Below are positions 52,178 to 61,073 of a stretch of DNA of 64,000 bases, one piece after another. A program made the translations under genes and the position numbers. How positions within the stretch are numbered: the stretch's first letter is position 1; every line of letters starts with the position of its first letter. A model generated the notes under the pieces. The model made no database searches, had not been told where the DNA came from, and saw nothing but the letters and a program-made list of their open reading frames with translations. The stretch comes from Corynebacterium sp. Marseille-P3884 (lineage in GTDB: Bacteria; Actinomycetota; Actinomycetes; Mycobacteriales; Mycobacteriaceae): the NCBI RefSeq assembly GCF_017942225.1, contig NZ_JAGKSD010000004.1, positions 62,001 through 126,000 on the forward strand. Direction: 5' to 3'.

Positions 52178-53908
52178 GTGTCGCGCGTTGAAACAGCGGC
52201 GGGGCGAATTCCCCGCGACGGCGGAAGCGAAGGTGTGCTGGAGCGTGCAGGCATGGCCGTGTTCAAGGCTGCCACCATCCTGGTGAGCGCAGTTCTGGCA
52301 CTCGCAGCTGGAACGGGATACGCCCGCGCGGCGGAACTGACCCTGGATAGCGGGCACGTGGACGTCTTTCACGTCTCCGCTGACGGCGGGGACCTGAAGC
52401 TCGATCTCCGCGAGGATGTCACCGGCCAGCACGTGACCCACGATCCGGCGGATGTGCTGCTCGAGGTCGGGGAGAACACGCGGACCGATGCGACTGCTGA
52501 TGTCGCCGAGATCGGCGAGAGTGGCTATCTGCTGCCGCAGACACAGGAATCCGACAAACTGTGGCCGGGTTGGGACACGAACGATGTGAAGTCGGGCGGA
52601 TTCGATGCCGTTGATATCACGTTTGAAGAGGTCGACGGTCCGGGCGAGGTGTACCTGTTCCAAGAGAAGGGGTTCGGGGACGTCGCGTCCGTTCTCTCTG
52701 ACGGTGAATTGACGCTGGGGTCTGGCAGCGTCATCGAGCAGAGCGAACCGTCGCATGTCCACACCAACTGGCTGTTCACCGAGCCGGGCACGTACACGAT
52801 GACGGTCAAGGCCGTCGCGGACGATGCGGAATCGAACGAGGCGACCTACACCTGGCAGGTCAGCGAGGGCGATGGATCCGCAGATGATTCGGATTCCGAC
52901 TCTGATAACGGAACATCCGGCAGGGACCGCTCGGCCGCAGGGTTGAGCGACGGTGGTTCTGATTCATCGACGACGAAGACGACGGCGAAAAGCGCCGGAA
53001 AGACCGATTCTTCCACCACGAAATCGAAGACGGACAAGGGCACCACAGCTGGCGGCAATGGCAACGGCAACGGAGCCGGCGGCCAGCAAGCGCAGGGCGC
53101 TAACGGCGGAAGCAACGGAGGCGGAAACGGAGAAGGCGGCGAGAAGTGCACCGCTGCTCTGGTCCCGCGGGTGAAAGACGACCGCACCTCGCCGGCATCG
53201 TGGAAGGACCCGGCGGGGCTGACTTTCGGCCTGGGTGATGCGGCGAAGGCACAGCTGCCGCAGGAGATCGGACCGGTCCCGGCGGGGGATGTCTGGATGA
53301 TCGGCTCGGTGCAGCAGGCCGGTGTGCCGTGGCTGGGAGCGAATACCCAGGACGAGTCGCTGATCCAAAACACCACCGGCGAGGTGACCTGGGAGGTCAC
53401 TGACTTCGAGGGTCCGGGACCGATGACGGTATTCACCCAGGGTGGGCTCGGCCAGGTCGTGGGCGAGCAATGGTTCAGCGCAAGCAACGGCAAGGCACAA
53501 GGCAGCCACACTATCCCGGGCAACACGCACGTGCACCCGTCATGGGTCTTCGGAAAAGAGGGCACGTACAAGGTGACGGTGAAGCAGTCGGCGAAAACGA
53601 AGAGCGGCGAGACCGTGAGCGGTTCTGCCACGCTGACATTCGTCGTCGGAGGGAAGGGCAATGCAGATAGCGGCCACTTCGACTTCGGCGCGATTTATGA
53701 CGCCAAGGGCAGCTGCTCTTCCGGCGGCGGTGGCGCCGCGGGTGGTGCTGGAGGAAGCTCGGGTAGCGCTGCTGCATCAGGCACTGCCGGTGGCAGTCTC
53801 GCGGACACCGGGATGTCGATCATGACTGTGCCGTTCGCCATTCTGGGCATCGGTGTGCTGGTCTTCGGTGCGGGCATGATTCGGATCTCCCGGAAGTTGA
53901 TTGGATGA
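52178..53908 (+). CDS. Surface-anchored repeat protein (choice-of-anchor M type) with LADTG sorting signal
   Basis: A 576-aa exported protein. After a signal peptide (AATILVSAVLALAAGTGYA) comes a first repeat domain (about 48-230) with LDSGHVDVFHVSADGG, GYLLPQTQES and HVHTNWLFTEPGTYTM; a Ser/Thr/Gly/Lys-rich low-complexity linker (about 230-320); a second, partial repeat with AGVPWLGANTQ and NTHVHPSWVFGKEGTYKV; and a C-terminal sorting signal: SLADTG, a helix and RISRK. LAxTG is the motif linked to class E sortases. Start GTG 52178 has AAGAGGTG upstream; ATG 52253 is possible. It is the first of six overlapping genes. Confidence 0.85.
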   Translation: MSRVETAAGRIPRDGGSEGVLERAGMAVFKAATILVSAVLALAAGTGYARAAELTLDSGHVDVFHVSADGGDLKLDLREDVTGQHVTHDPADVLLEVGENTRTDATADVAEIGESGYLLPQTQESDKLWPGWDTNDVKSGGFDAVDITFEEVDGPGEVYLFQEKGFGDVASVLSDGELTLGSGSVIEQSEPSHVHTNWLFTEPGTYTMTVKAVADDAESNEATYTWQVSEGDGSADDSDSDSDNGTSGRDRSAAGLSDGGSDSSTTKTTAKSAGKTDSSTTKSKTDKGTTAGGNGNGNGAGGQQAQGANGGSNGGGNGEGGEKCTAALVPRVKDDRTSPASWKDPAGLTFGLGDAAKAQLPQEIGPVPAGDVWMIGSVQQAGVPWLGANTQDESLIQNTTGEVTWEVTDFEGPGPMTVFTQGGLGQVVGEQWFSASNGKAQGSHTIPGNTHVHPSWVFGKEGTYKVTVKQSAKTKSGETVSGSATLTFVVGGKGNADSGHFDFGAIYDAKGSCSSGGGGAAGGAGGSSGSAAASGTAGGSLADTGMSIMTVPFAILGIGVLVFGAGMIRISRKLIG

Positions 53909-55533
53909 GCAGACACGCCGCAGCGCGCGGTCTAGCCGCGCTGGGACTGGTGGCGGCACTCGCCGGGTGCAGTGGTCCGTCGACCGCGGCGGAGGACGCC
54001 GACGGTAAGGCGAAGGTCGTGGCCACGACCTCGATCCTGGCGGACATCGTCTCCCACGTCGCCGGGGATGCCGCGGATGTGACGGGGCTGATCCCGGCGG
54101 GGGCGGACGCGCACAGTTACGAGTTGGGGCTGCGGGCCGTGCGCGATATCGCGTACGCCGATGCGGTGTTCACCAACGGGCTGTTGCTCGAGCCGCAGCA
54201 GTTACAGCGCACCGTCGAGAGCACCGTGCCGGAAAATGCGCCCGTCGTTCCTGTCGCTGAGCAGGCCCAGCGTCACGGCTTCCAGCCGCGCATGCTCGTG
54301 GAGGACGCCGGATTGGACGCGCCGTGGCTCGGCTTGCGCGTCGCAGCACCAGAGCAGGATTCAACCGGGGCGCCGGAGCAGAACCCACCAGCGGTGCCGA
54401 AAACCGCGGTGGCTGATATTGCACTGAAGAAGCTCGAAGGCCCAGGCGACGCGGCCGCCTATATCGTGGGCACGTTCGGGACCCCGGAGTTGCTATTCAA
54501 TTCCGCGGACGGCACCAACGCGGATGATGCCACGACCCTTCCGGTGGATGCGCATACGCATGTCAGTTGGGCGTTCAGTAAACCGGGCATCTACAAGCTC
54601 ACCATCGGCGCTGATGCGCGTGATGCGGTGGGCGAGCCGGCGACACCGCTGCAGGAGCAGACCTTCACCATTGCCGTCGGCGTGGATCCGCACACGGCGG
54701 TGCCAGGCGCGGAGGTGCTAGAGCACGGCCACGTGGACATCACCGCGGAGTTCGGCGCGGAACGCACTGGACGTCTGGCGCTGCTCGGCGATGCGCCGAA
54801 GAAGGATCAACGGGGTGTTACGCAGTCCACACGCCACGAATACGACCCGGCCCGCACGGTCATCGCGGTGCCGAGCGCGACGCTCCAGGAGGTGCCCGCC
54901 GGGCGCGAGTACCGCTTCCTCGGCAACCCCGGCGACGAGACGTACCTGCTCCCGCAGGCAGTGCTGGGCAAACATGTGCACGGTGAATACGACCCGCATT
55001 TCTGGCACGACGTCGAAGCCGTGAAAGCAGTGGTCAAGGTGGTGCGCGACGAGCTGGGTGCTGCGGATCCACAGCACAGCGCGCAGTACAGCACCAACGC
55101 CGAGAACTACCTCGCCGAGCTGGATGATTTGCACGCGGAGATGAAGCGCACTTACGGCACGATCCCGCAGAGCAACCGCAATTTGGTCACCACGCACGAC
55201 GGATACGGGTACCTCGCGGACGCCTATGGGCTCACCCTCGCCGGGTATGTCAGCCCGAACCCGTCGGTGGAACCCAGTCCGCGCGATGTCATCGCGTTGA
55301 CCCGCACGTTGGAGAACCTCAACGTCCCGGCGGTCTTCCTCGAGCCTGTCGCGCAGAGCCGCCCAGCGGAGCTGTCTGAGGTCGCCGGCCGTTTGGGGAT
55401 CCAGGTGTGCACCATCCGCGGCGACGCGCTCGACCCGCCAGGGAAGGGCCCGGCGCAAACCTATATCGACTTCATGCGCAGCAATGCGCAATCGCTTTCC
55501 ACGTGCCTCGCAAATGAAAGGAACAACTCATGA
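53905..55533 (+). CDS. Anchored-repeat ABC transporter, substrate-binding lipoprotein
   Basis: A 542-aa lipoprotein (lipobox LVAALAGCSG, Cys about residue 22) of the metal-binding ZnuA/TroA family, but split by an insert. The N-terminal lobe (about 35-125) has VVATTSILADIVSHVAGDAA and LIPAGADAHSYELG. The C-terminal lobe (about 350-540) has EYDPHFWHDVEAVKAVVKVV, VTTHDGYGYLADAYG and VFLEPVAQS. Between them about 230 residues resemble the surface repeats of the neighbouring genes, seemingly with their two halves in reverse order (PWLG...HTHVSWAF first, GHVDI...YLLPQ second). ATGA overlaps on both sides. Metal specificity is inferred from the family. Confidence 0.88.
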   Translation: MSRHAAARGLAALGLVAALAGCSGPSTAAEDADGKAKVVATTSILADIVSHVAGDAADVTGLIPAGADAHSYELGLRAVRDIAYADAVFTNGLLLEPQQLQRTVESTVPENAPVVPVAEQAQRHGFQPRMLVEDAGLDAPWLGLRVAAPEQDSTGAPEQNPPAVPKTAVADIALKKLEGPGDAAAYIVGTFGTPELLFNSADGTNADDATTLPVDAHTHVSWAFSKPGIYKLTIGADARDAVGEPATPLQEQTFTIAVGVDPHTAVPGAEVLEHGHVDITAEFGAERTGRLALLGDAPKKDQRGVTQSTRHEYDPARTVIAVPSATLQEVPAGREYRFLGNPGDETYLLPQAVLGKHVHGEYDPHFWHDVEAVKAVVKVVRDELGAADPQHSAQYSTNAENYLAELDDLHAEMKRTYGTIPQSNRNLVTTHDGYGYLADAYGLTLAGYVSPNPSVEPSPRDVIALTRTLENLNVPAVFLEPVAQSRPAELSEVAGRLGIQVCTIRGDALDPPGKGPAQTYIDFMRSNAQSLSTCLANERNNS

Positions 55534-56531
55534 ATTTTCGCACCCACGCCCGCACCCGCATCGCAGCGTCCGTCCTCGCAGCAGGACTTTTCGGAGCATC
55601 GCTTATCGACGCCCCCTTGGCACTCTCCCAAGCCCCCGCCGATGACCCAGCTCTGCAGCAGACAGTGCAGGACGATGAGAAGATCGTGCCACTGGGGGAG
55701 AAGGCGGTGATCTCCGCCGGGCACGCGGACCTTGGCCCGCTGTACGTGGACGGGGAAATGACCTTCATGGTGCGCGATGATTCGCAGGTGCCGCCGGTGT
55801 GGCGCCATCTTGAGGATGTGGTTTTCGAGGTCTCCGATGAGGCGAAGCAGACGCTGCCGGAGGGTGAAGATTTCGACTTCACAGGCGCGAAGGCCGGAGA
55901 CGAGGTGTGGGTGGTCCCGCAAAATGAGGTCCCCGGTGTGCCGTGGCTGGGGTGGAATACCCAGTCGCCGAAGGTGGTGGACACCACCGACCGCGGCGTC
56001 AGCCTGGAATTCGGCGGGCATGAGGGCGAGGGCGATTTCTCCCTGTTCTTGCAGTCAGGTGGGTTCAGCGAGCCACAGCAGCTGTGGAATTCGCGCCTGA
56101 AGGGCAATCAGCCGATGTGGGTGGAGCTGAACACGCACACGCACGCCAACTGGGTGTTCACCAAGCCGGGGGTCCACCTCGTCGGTGCCCGCGCGGTGGT
56201 CAAAGACAAAGACGGAAAAGAACACGTCTCCGAGCAGGTCGTGCGCTTCGCAGTTGGTGAGGGCGCCGATGTGCAGGAGGCGGCCGCAGCGGAAATCGCA
56301 GGTCCCTGGCGCACAGCAGAAGGCGAAGGCGGCAGCGACGCGGAGAAGAGCGGTGACAAGGGGGAGCAGGGCGACGTCGATAAGCAAGACGGCGCAATCT
56401 CTCCCGTGCTGTGGGTGCTCGGCGGGCTCGCTGTTGCGGCACTCGTCGTGGGCGCGTTGAGCTTCGTCTGGCTGCGTCGTGCGCGCGCGGAGCGGGATGA
56501 AGCGGCGGCATCGATCGGCAGGGATGCCTAA
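55530..56531 (+). CDS. Membrane-anchored repeat protein (choice-of-anchor M type)
   Basis: A 333-aa exported protein with a signal peptide (IAASVLAAGLFGASLIDAPL), one complete repeat domain (about 55-245: VISAGHADLGPLYVDGEM, GVPWLGWNTQ, NTHTHANWVFTKPGVHLV), a charged linker and a C-terminal helix (VLWVLGGLAVAALVVGAL) followed by basic residues. No LPxTG-like motif precedes the helix, so it is probably held in the membrane. It overlaps the binding-protein gene by 4 nt and the ATPase gene by 1 nt. Confidence 0.82.
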   Translation: MNFRTHARTRIAASVLAAGLFGASLIDAPLALSQAPADDPALQQTVQDDEKIVPLGEKAVISAGHADLGPLYVDGEMTFMVRDDSQVPPVWRHLEDVVFEVSDEAKQTLPEGEDFDFTGAKAGDEVWVVPQNEVPGVPWLGWNTQSPKVVDTTDRGVSLEFGGHEGEGDFSLFLQSGGFSEPQQLWNSRLKGNQPMWVELNTHTHANWVFTKPGVHLVGARAVVKDKDGKEHVSEQVVRFAVGEGADVQEAAAAEIAGPWRTAEGEGGSDAEKSGDKGEQGDVDKQDGAISPVLWVLGGLAVAALVVGALSFVWLRRARAERDEAAASIGRDA

Positions 56532-57346
56532 TGCGGCACTGCCTGCAAGACCCGGTCGTGACGGCGCACGGCGTGAGCGTCGACTACGGCACGCTGACGG
56601 TATTCGAAGGCGTTGACCTGACGGTGCACGCCGGCGAATTCGTTGGTCTGCTCGGTCCGAACGGTGCGGGAAAGACGACGCTGCTGCGTGCCCTTCTCGG
56701 GCTGATCCCGGCCCGCGCCGGGGCCGTCGAGATCGCGGAGCGCACCGGCAAAGCGGCCCGCCGTGCGGTGGGCTACGTCCCGCAACGGCACTCTGTGGCC
56801 TGGGATTTTCCCATCGACGTCTATTCGATGGTGCTTGGCGGGCGGCTGAGCCTCCGCCCGTGGTGGCGTCCCGCTGGCCGCACGGACCACATCGCGGCTG
56901 CGAAAGCTATCGAGCAAGTCGGGCTGTGGGATTTGCGCGACCGTCCCGTGGGCAAACTCTCCGGCGGGCAGCGTCAGCGCGTGCTCGTCGCCCGCGCACT
57001 CAGCCGCGAGCCGAAGCTTTTGCTTCTCGACGAACCGTTCACCGGCCTCGACATTCCCACCACCGAGCAGCTCCTCGCGCTGTTCCGCGAACTGGTGGAC
57101 GGGGAAGTCGCTGTGGTGATGTCCACGCACAATATCGCCGAAGCTGTGTACTCCTGCGACCGTCTCGTGTTGTTCAACCGCGGCATCGTGGCTGACGGCA
57201 GCCCCTCGTGCCTGGCGGACCCGGAGCCGTGGTCGGAAGCATTCGGCGTGGATAAGGATTCGCGTTGGCTCGCCGGAATCGGGCTCGATTTCGATGCGAA
57301 AGAGACCCCCAGCCGCCACGCTGTGCAGGGAGGTGCCCATGCCTGA
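56531..57346 (+). CDS. Anchored-repeat ABC transporter, ATP-binding protein
   Basis: A 271-aa ABC ATPase of the metal-uptake type. Walker A is LLGPNGAGKTTLLRALL, Q-loop YVPQRHSVAWDFP, signature KLSGGQRQRVLVARAL, Walker B KLLLLDEPFTGLD, with a switch His in VVMSTHNIAEA. The stretch VPQRHSVAWDFPIDV is typical of zinc/manganese ABC transporters. It overlaps the genes on both sides (TAATG and an 8-nt overlap), so all subunits are made together. Confidence 0.92.
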   Translation: MRHCLQDPVVTAHGVSVDYGTLTVFEGVDLTVHAGEFVGLLGPNGAGKTTLLRALLGLIPARAGAVEIAERTGKAARRAVGYVPQRHSVAWDFPIDVYSMVLGGRLSLRPWWRPAGRTDHIAAAKAIEQVGLWDLRDRPVGKLSGGQRQRVLVARALSREPKLLLLDEPFTGLDIPTTEQLLALFRELVDGEVAVVMSTHNIAEAVYSCDRLVLFNRGIVADGSPSCLADPEPWSEAFGVDKDSRWLAGIGLDFDAKETPSRHAVQGGAHA

Positions 57347-58241
57347 GATCAGTTTCTGGCAATTCCTGATGGACCTAGCCAACCCGCAGCTGAGCTTCCT
57401 GCCGCGCGCACTCATTGTGGCGGTGATCGCCTCGGTGGTGTGCGCGGTGGTGGGCTGCTACGTGGTCCTGCGCGGCATGGCGTTCATTGGCGATGCCGTC
57501 GCGCACGCCGTGTTCCCGGGCCTCGCGGTGGCATTCGCTCTGCAGGCCTCAGTGTTGCTCGGCGGTGCTGTCGCGGGCATGGTGGTTGCGGTCTTGATCG
57601 CGGTGTTCTCACAGCGCGAAAGGGTGAAAGAAGACACCGTGATCGGCATTTTCTTCGCCGCCGCTTTCGCGCTCGGCCTGGTCATCATCTCCCGGGTGGA
57701 GGGCTATACCGCCTCGTTGACCTCCTTCTTGTTCGGCTCGCTGACCGGTGTGTCCACGAGCGATATGTGGGTCTCCTTGGCTGCCGGAACACTCGTGGTG
57801 GCGCTGATCATCGGGCTGCGGCCGTGGCTGACTGCGGTGAGCCTCGACCGGGAGACCGCCCGCTCCATGAACCTGCCCGTACTTGCGCTAGACCTGCTGC
57901 TGTACCTCGCCGTGACTACGGCGGTGGTGATCTCGGTGCGCACGATCGGCAATATTCTCGTCGTCGCCCTACTGGTCACCCCGGCTGCGATCGCCCGGAT
58001 GTACACCGACAAGCTCGGCGTGATGATGGCGCTCGCCGCCGGCGCCGGGATCACCGGCTCCGTGCTCGGCGTGTGGCTGTCGTGGGCGTATGACACCCCG
58101 ACCGGCGCCACTGTCGTGCTGTGCCTGACCGTGATCTTCGTTCTCAGCTGGCTGTTCGCGCCGCAGCAAGGCCTTGTCACCGAACGGATTCGCAACCGCG
58201 CACCGAAAGAAAGGACGAACGTCGATGCAGTTTCTCGTTGA
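57339..58241 (+). CDS. Anchored-repeat ABC transporter, permease
   Basis: A 300-aa membrane permease of the ABC-3 (ZnuB/MntB) family with about eight helices. Family stretches include VVGCYVVLRGMAFIGDAVAH followed by AVFPGLAVAF, and TTAVVISVRTIGNILVVALL with VTPAAIARMYTD. The ATG at 57339 lies inside the end of the ATPase gene. Its own end overlaps the start of the next repeat-protein gene. Confidence 0.92.
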   Translation: MPEISFWQFLMDLANPQLSFLPRALIVAVIASVVCAVVGCYVVLRGMAFIGDAVAHAVFPGLAVAFALQASVLLGGAVAGMVVAVLIAVFSQRERVKEDTVIGIFFAAAFALGLVIISRVEGYTASLTSFLFGSLTGVSTSDMWVSLAAGTLVVALIIGLRPWLTAVSLDRETARSMNLPVLALDLLLYLAVTTAVVISVRTIGNILVVALLVTPAAIARMYTDKLGVMMALAAGAGITGSVLGVWLSWAYDTPTGATVVLCLTVIFVLSWLFAPQQGLVTERIRNRAPKERTNVDAVSR

Positions 58242-60834
58242 TACCTCTTCTCTCCGTCGCGCGGTCGCCGTGGCTGCTGCCGGATTCCTCGCAGTGGGCA
58301 GCGGTGCACTTGCGGCCCCCGCGGCGTCTGCGGCTGATAAAGCCGACGATGCAGGAAAACCTGATAAGCCTGCCGCGGCGAGCGACAGTCATGTCCCGGG
58401 CGATGCCGGTTTCGGCGTGGATCTGCCAGCGGACACGACAATGACCACGCAGGACGGCAAAGAGGTCGAGCACCCCTGCGCCGGCAGGAAGTTGGCGTAC
58501 CACTCTCACGTCGACGGCTTGTACGGCACCCGCGACGCGGACCAGAACCTCGCAGTGATGGCTGTCGACGGCCAGGCCGTCGTACCCATGGACGACCTCT
58601 GCTTCCGCCTCGCCCCCGATGCGGACCCCGACGGCAAGGAACTGAGCCGCATCGCAGTTCCGGATTCGAAGGATTTGTCTTTCCTCGGCGAGCCGGGCTC
58701 GCTGATCTGGTCTGCCCCGCAGGCGGTGGACTTCACCGATAATTGGCGCCCGATCTGGTCAGGACTGGGTGCGTTCGACCCGAACCACGAGATCGACGGC
58801 AAGGTGCCGAACAGTTTCACGGACGACACGATGCACTTCGACCTCAAGGAATTCTCGGGCCCCGGGGAGATGAATATCTTCTTCGGCGGTTCCGGCGGCG
58901 ACGGCGATGTCGAGCACGTGTTCAACAGTGCAGACGACAGCAAGCACACCATCGACTACGAGGTGGGCGCACACGGCCACTTCAACTGGACGTTCACCAA
59001 GCCTGGCATCTACGCCATCACGTGGCAGGGCCGCGCCGAACTCGAAGACGGGACACAGGAGCTGACTGAGCCCGTCACCCAGTACTGGCTCGTCGGTTCC
59101 GATGAGGAAGTCGGCTTACCGAAGGACACCACGAAGGAGCTCCGCCCCATCACCAAGCCCGCCGGCGAAGGCACCACACCGCAAGACCCCGGGGAGCCCC
59201 CGGCAGGCGGCGAGGATCCTGCGCCCGAAAACCCTGGCACCTCGCCGGAGGGCGACGAGAAATGCCATGCATCCCGGGCGCTCGCCGGCAAGCCCGACAC
59301 CTTCATCTCCGAGGGACACCTCGACATCGCGCTCGCCGGTGGCGGGGAGGAGCCGTTGTCATTCACGCTTCGCGACGGATCGACACCGAGCAATACAGTG
59401 TCGCGCCCCAGCGGATCTTTCGCCCTTGAAGTTCCGGATGCCGCGAAGGCGAACCCGAAGGGGACAATCCGCGACGCGCTGCCTGGCAAACCTGAAACAC
59501 TGTGGGCACTGCCGCAGTCGCAGAAAAAAGGCCTGCCGTGGCCGGGCTTTTCCACCGAGCACCTCGCGCCGAGCGTCTTGAAGGCGGGCAGCACGGTGGA
59601 GGTGTCCATCAACGACTTCACGGGCCCGGGCCGCATGCTGGCCTGGCACGAGTCCTTGACGGGCCTGAAGATCGAGTTGGATTCCGGCAACCGCGACCGG
59701 AAACTGACGTACCCGATGAACGCCCACGACCACTTGGCCTACGGTTTTGACGCACCGGGCTACTACACGATCCAGTACCGGGTGACGGGCAAGACCGCGG
59801 ACGGCACCGATATCGATGAGACCATCGACGTACCCTTCCTTGTCGGCGACGAGACTATCGCCGACGCACGCAAGGCCAAGGAGGCCGGATACTCCGACCT
59901 CGGCGACGCCGATGCGTGTGACGGATCAGCAGAACCCGGCGGTTCTGACGGCCCCGACACCACCCCTGACGATCCCGACGACTCCACCGGCGGCAGTAAC
60001 GGCAAGAACCCGTGGACGCCCAAGGACATCGGGATGGTCGAAAACGAAGTGAAGAAATTCGGCAAAAAGCTCGACGCCAGCCTGCGCGCCATCGAAGAGC
60101 AGAACGAGAGAAACAAAGCCGACAAAGCTAAATCTGACAAAGCCAAAGCCGACAGAGCCAAAGGCGACAGAGCCAAGAAAGAACCGCGCGACACAAGCAC
60201 CAGTAAAAAACCGGCCAAGAAATCCGGTGGCACAGCCAACAACACCGCCGGCGATAGCACGCGCAACAGCACCGACGCCAGGACAGAGCTGAACCGAGTG
60301 CCCGCACCCGCGATGACCGATGCCGACGGCGGCACGCCCGCATCGACGGACCTCACCGCAGCCAGCGGGGGAGGAACCAGCGGAGGAAGCACTGGAGGAA
60401 CCAGTGGAGGAACCAGTAGCTCTGCCCAGGGCAATACCGTCGCGCAGCCGGCGGCGGCGAGCGCACAAAACGTTGGCGGCACCTCCAGCGCTGACAACGA
60501 AAGCAGCGAAGGCAGCGAAGACAGCGCAGAAAACGCGGAGAGCGAAGACGGCGCAACGGATAACGCCGAACCGGCGGGCGAGGAATCGTCGCCGATCCGC
60601 TCGTCGATCGACGGGGACAACCTCGAGTACATGGACGAAGACGGTGAGGGCGCCGCGGAGGAGCAGCCGACGAACGTCGATGGGGCGGGGGCGCTCGCCT
60701 CGCTCACCGCGGGCGGATTCTGGTCCGGTTTGGCCCTGGGGATCGGCGTGATGGCGCTCATCGGTGGCATCGTTCTCTTCGACGCTGCTCGGCGCATGAT
60801 CAAGGATTTGGAGAAATCCAAGGGGCCACGTTAA
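58225..60834 (+). CDS. Large ABC-transporter-associated repeat protein, membrane anchored
   Basis: From ATG 58225 (AAAGGA upstream) it is 869 aa. A signal peptide is followed by two repeat domains: about 80-310 (KLAYHSHVDGLYGTRDADQN, HGHFNWTFTKPGIYAIT) and about 365-560 (ISEGHLDIALAGGGEE, GLPWPGFSTEHL, NAHDHLAYGFDAPGYYTI). A disordered part follows, first a highly charged Lys/Asp/Ala stretch of short repeats (KADRAKGDRAKK), then Gly/Ser/Thr-rich sequence and an acidic segment. The C-terminal helix (GFWSGLALGIGVMALIGGIV) and basic tail anchor it in the membrane. The length and linker suit reaching through the cell wall. Confidence 0.82.
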   Translation: MQFLVDTSSLRRAVAVAAAGFLAVGSGALAAPAASAADKADDAGKPDKPAAASDSHVPGDAGFGVDLPADTTMTTQDGKEVEHPCAGRKLAYHSHVDGLYGTRDADQNLAVMAVDGQAVVPMDDLCFRLAPDADPDGKELSRIAVPDSKDLSFLGEPGSLIWSAPQAVDFTDNWRPIWSGLGAFDPNHEIDGKVPNSFTDDTMHFDLKEFSGPGEMNIFFGGSGGDGDVEHVFNSADDSKHTIDYEVGAHGHFNWTFTKPGIYAITWQGRAELEDGTQELTEPVTQYWLVGSDEEVGLPKDTTKELRPITKPAGEGTTPQDPGEPPAGGEDPAPENPGTSPEGDEKCHASRALAGKPDTFISEGHLDIALAGGGEEPLSFTLRDGSTPSNTVSRPSGSFALEVPDAAKANPKGTIRDALPGKPETLWALPQSQKKGLPWPGFSTEHLAPSVLKAGSTVEVSINDFTGPGRMLAWHESLTGLKIELDSGNRDRKLTYPMNAHDHLAYGFDAPGYYTIQYRVTGKTADGTDIDETIDVPFLVGDETIADARKAKEAGYSDLGDADACDGSAEPGGSDGPDTTPDDPDDSTGGSNGKNPWTPKDIGMVENEVKKFGKKLDASLRAIEEQNERNKADKAKSDKAKADRAKGDRAKKEPRDTSTSKKPAKKSGGTANNTAGDSTRNSTDARTELNRVPAPAMTDADGGTPASTDLTAASGGGTSGGSTGGTSGGTSSSAQGNTVAQPAAASAQNVGGTSSADNESSEGSEDSAENAESEDGATDNAEPAGEESSPIRSSIDGDNLEYMDEDGEGAAEEQPTNVDGAGALASLTAGGFWSGLALGIGVMALIGGIVLFDAARRMIKDLEKSKGPR

Positions 60835-60837
60835 AGT
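60808..60837 (+). promoter_or_regulatory. Promoter of rplJ-rplL
   Basis: TTGGAG and TAAAGT are 18 nt apart, overlapping the end of the previous gene. Transcription would start near 60844 and give a leader of about 230 nt. Confidence 0.55.
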
Positions 60838-60843
60838 AACCAA

Positions 60844-61022
60844 CCGAAGTTTGAACGGGAGAAATCCCGAGCTCAAGTTTCACCGAAGACCGTCGGTCAC
60901 TCAACCGGAGACACTCCGGAAGAGTCGAAGGAATCCCCCCAGGGATCGGCCCACGCAGGAGAAACGTGGCATTCCTCCGCGCTTTAAGCGCTTGTGCCTC
61001 GTGCTTCTGCACGGGGCAATTT
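60844..61022 (+). promoter_or_regulatory. Structured rplJ leader (L10-leader-like)
   Basis: The 230-nt region before rplJ has no gene and contains several short complementary blocks (GGGAGAAATCCC, CCGGAGACACTCCGG near 60915, GCGCTTTAAGCGC near 60979) ending in an attenuator hairpin. L10/L7-L12 bind such leaders and repress their own synthesis in other bacteria. The assignment is by position and structure, not by alignment. Confidence 0.55.
60996..61022 (+). terminator. Attenuator hairpin in the rplJ leader
   Basis: GCCTCGTGC and GCACGGGGC form a 9-bp stem (one G-T pair) with loop TTCT, followed by AATTTT. It lies about 50 nt before rplJ, suiting transcription attenuation. Confidence 0.6.
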
Positions 61023-61073
61023 TCATTGCTCCGGGCGGACAAGACATGAAGTAATGGGAAGGAGGCGTGTGTC

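Noticed and set aside
60119..60185. Short Lys/Asp/Ala codon repeats as a CRISPR-like or tandem DNA repeat
   Set aside because: The units are imperfect, only a few codons long and in frame within a disordered protein segment; they are a coding repeat, not a CRISPR array.
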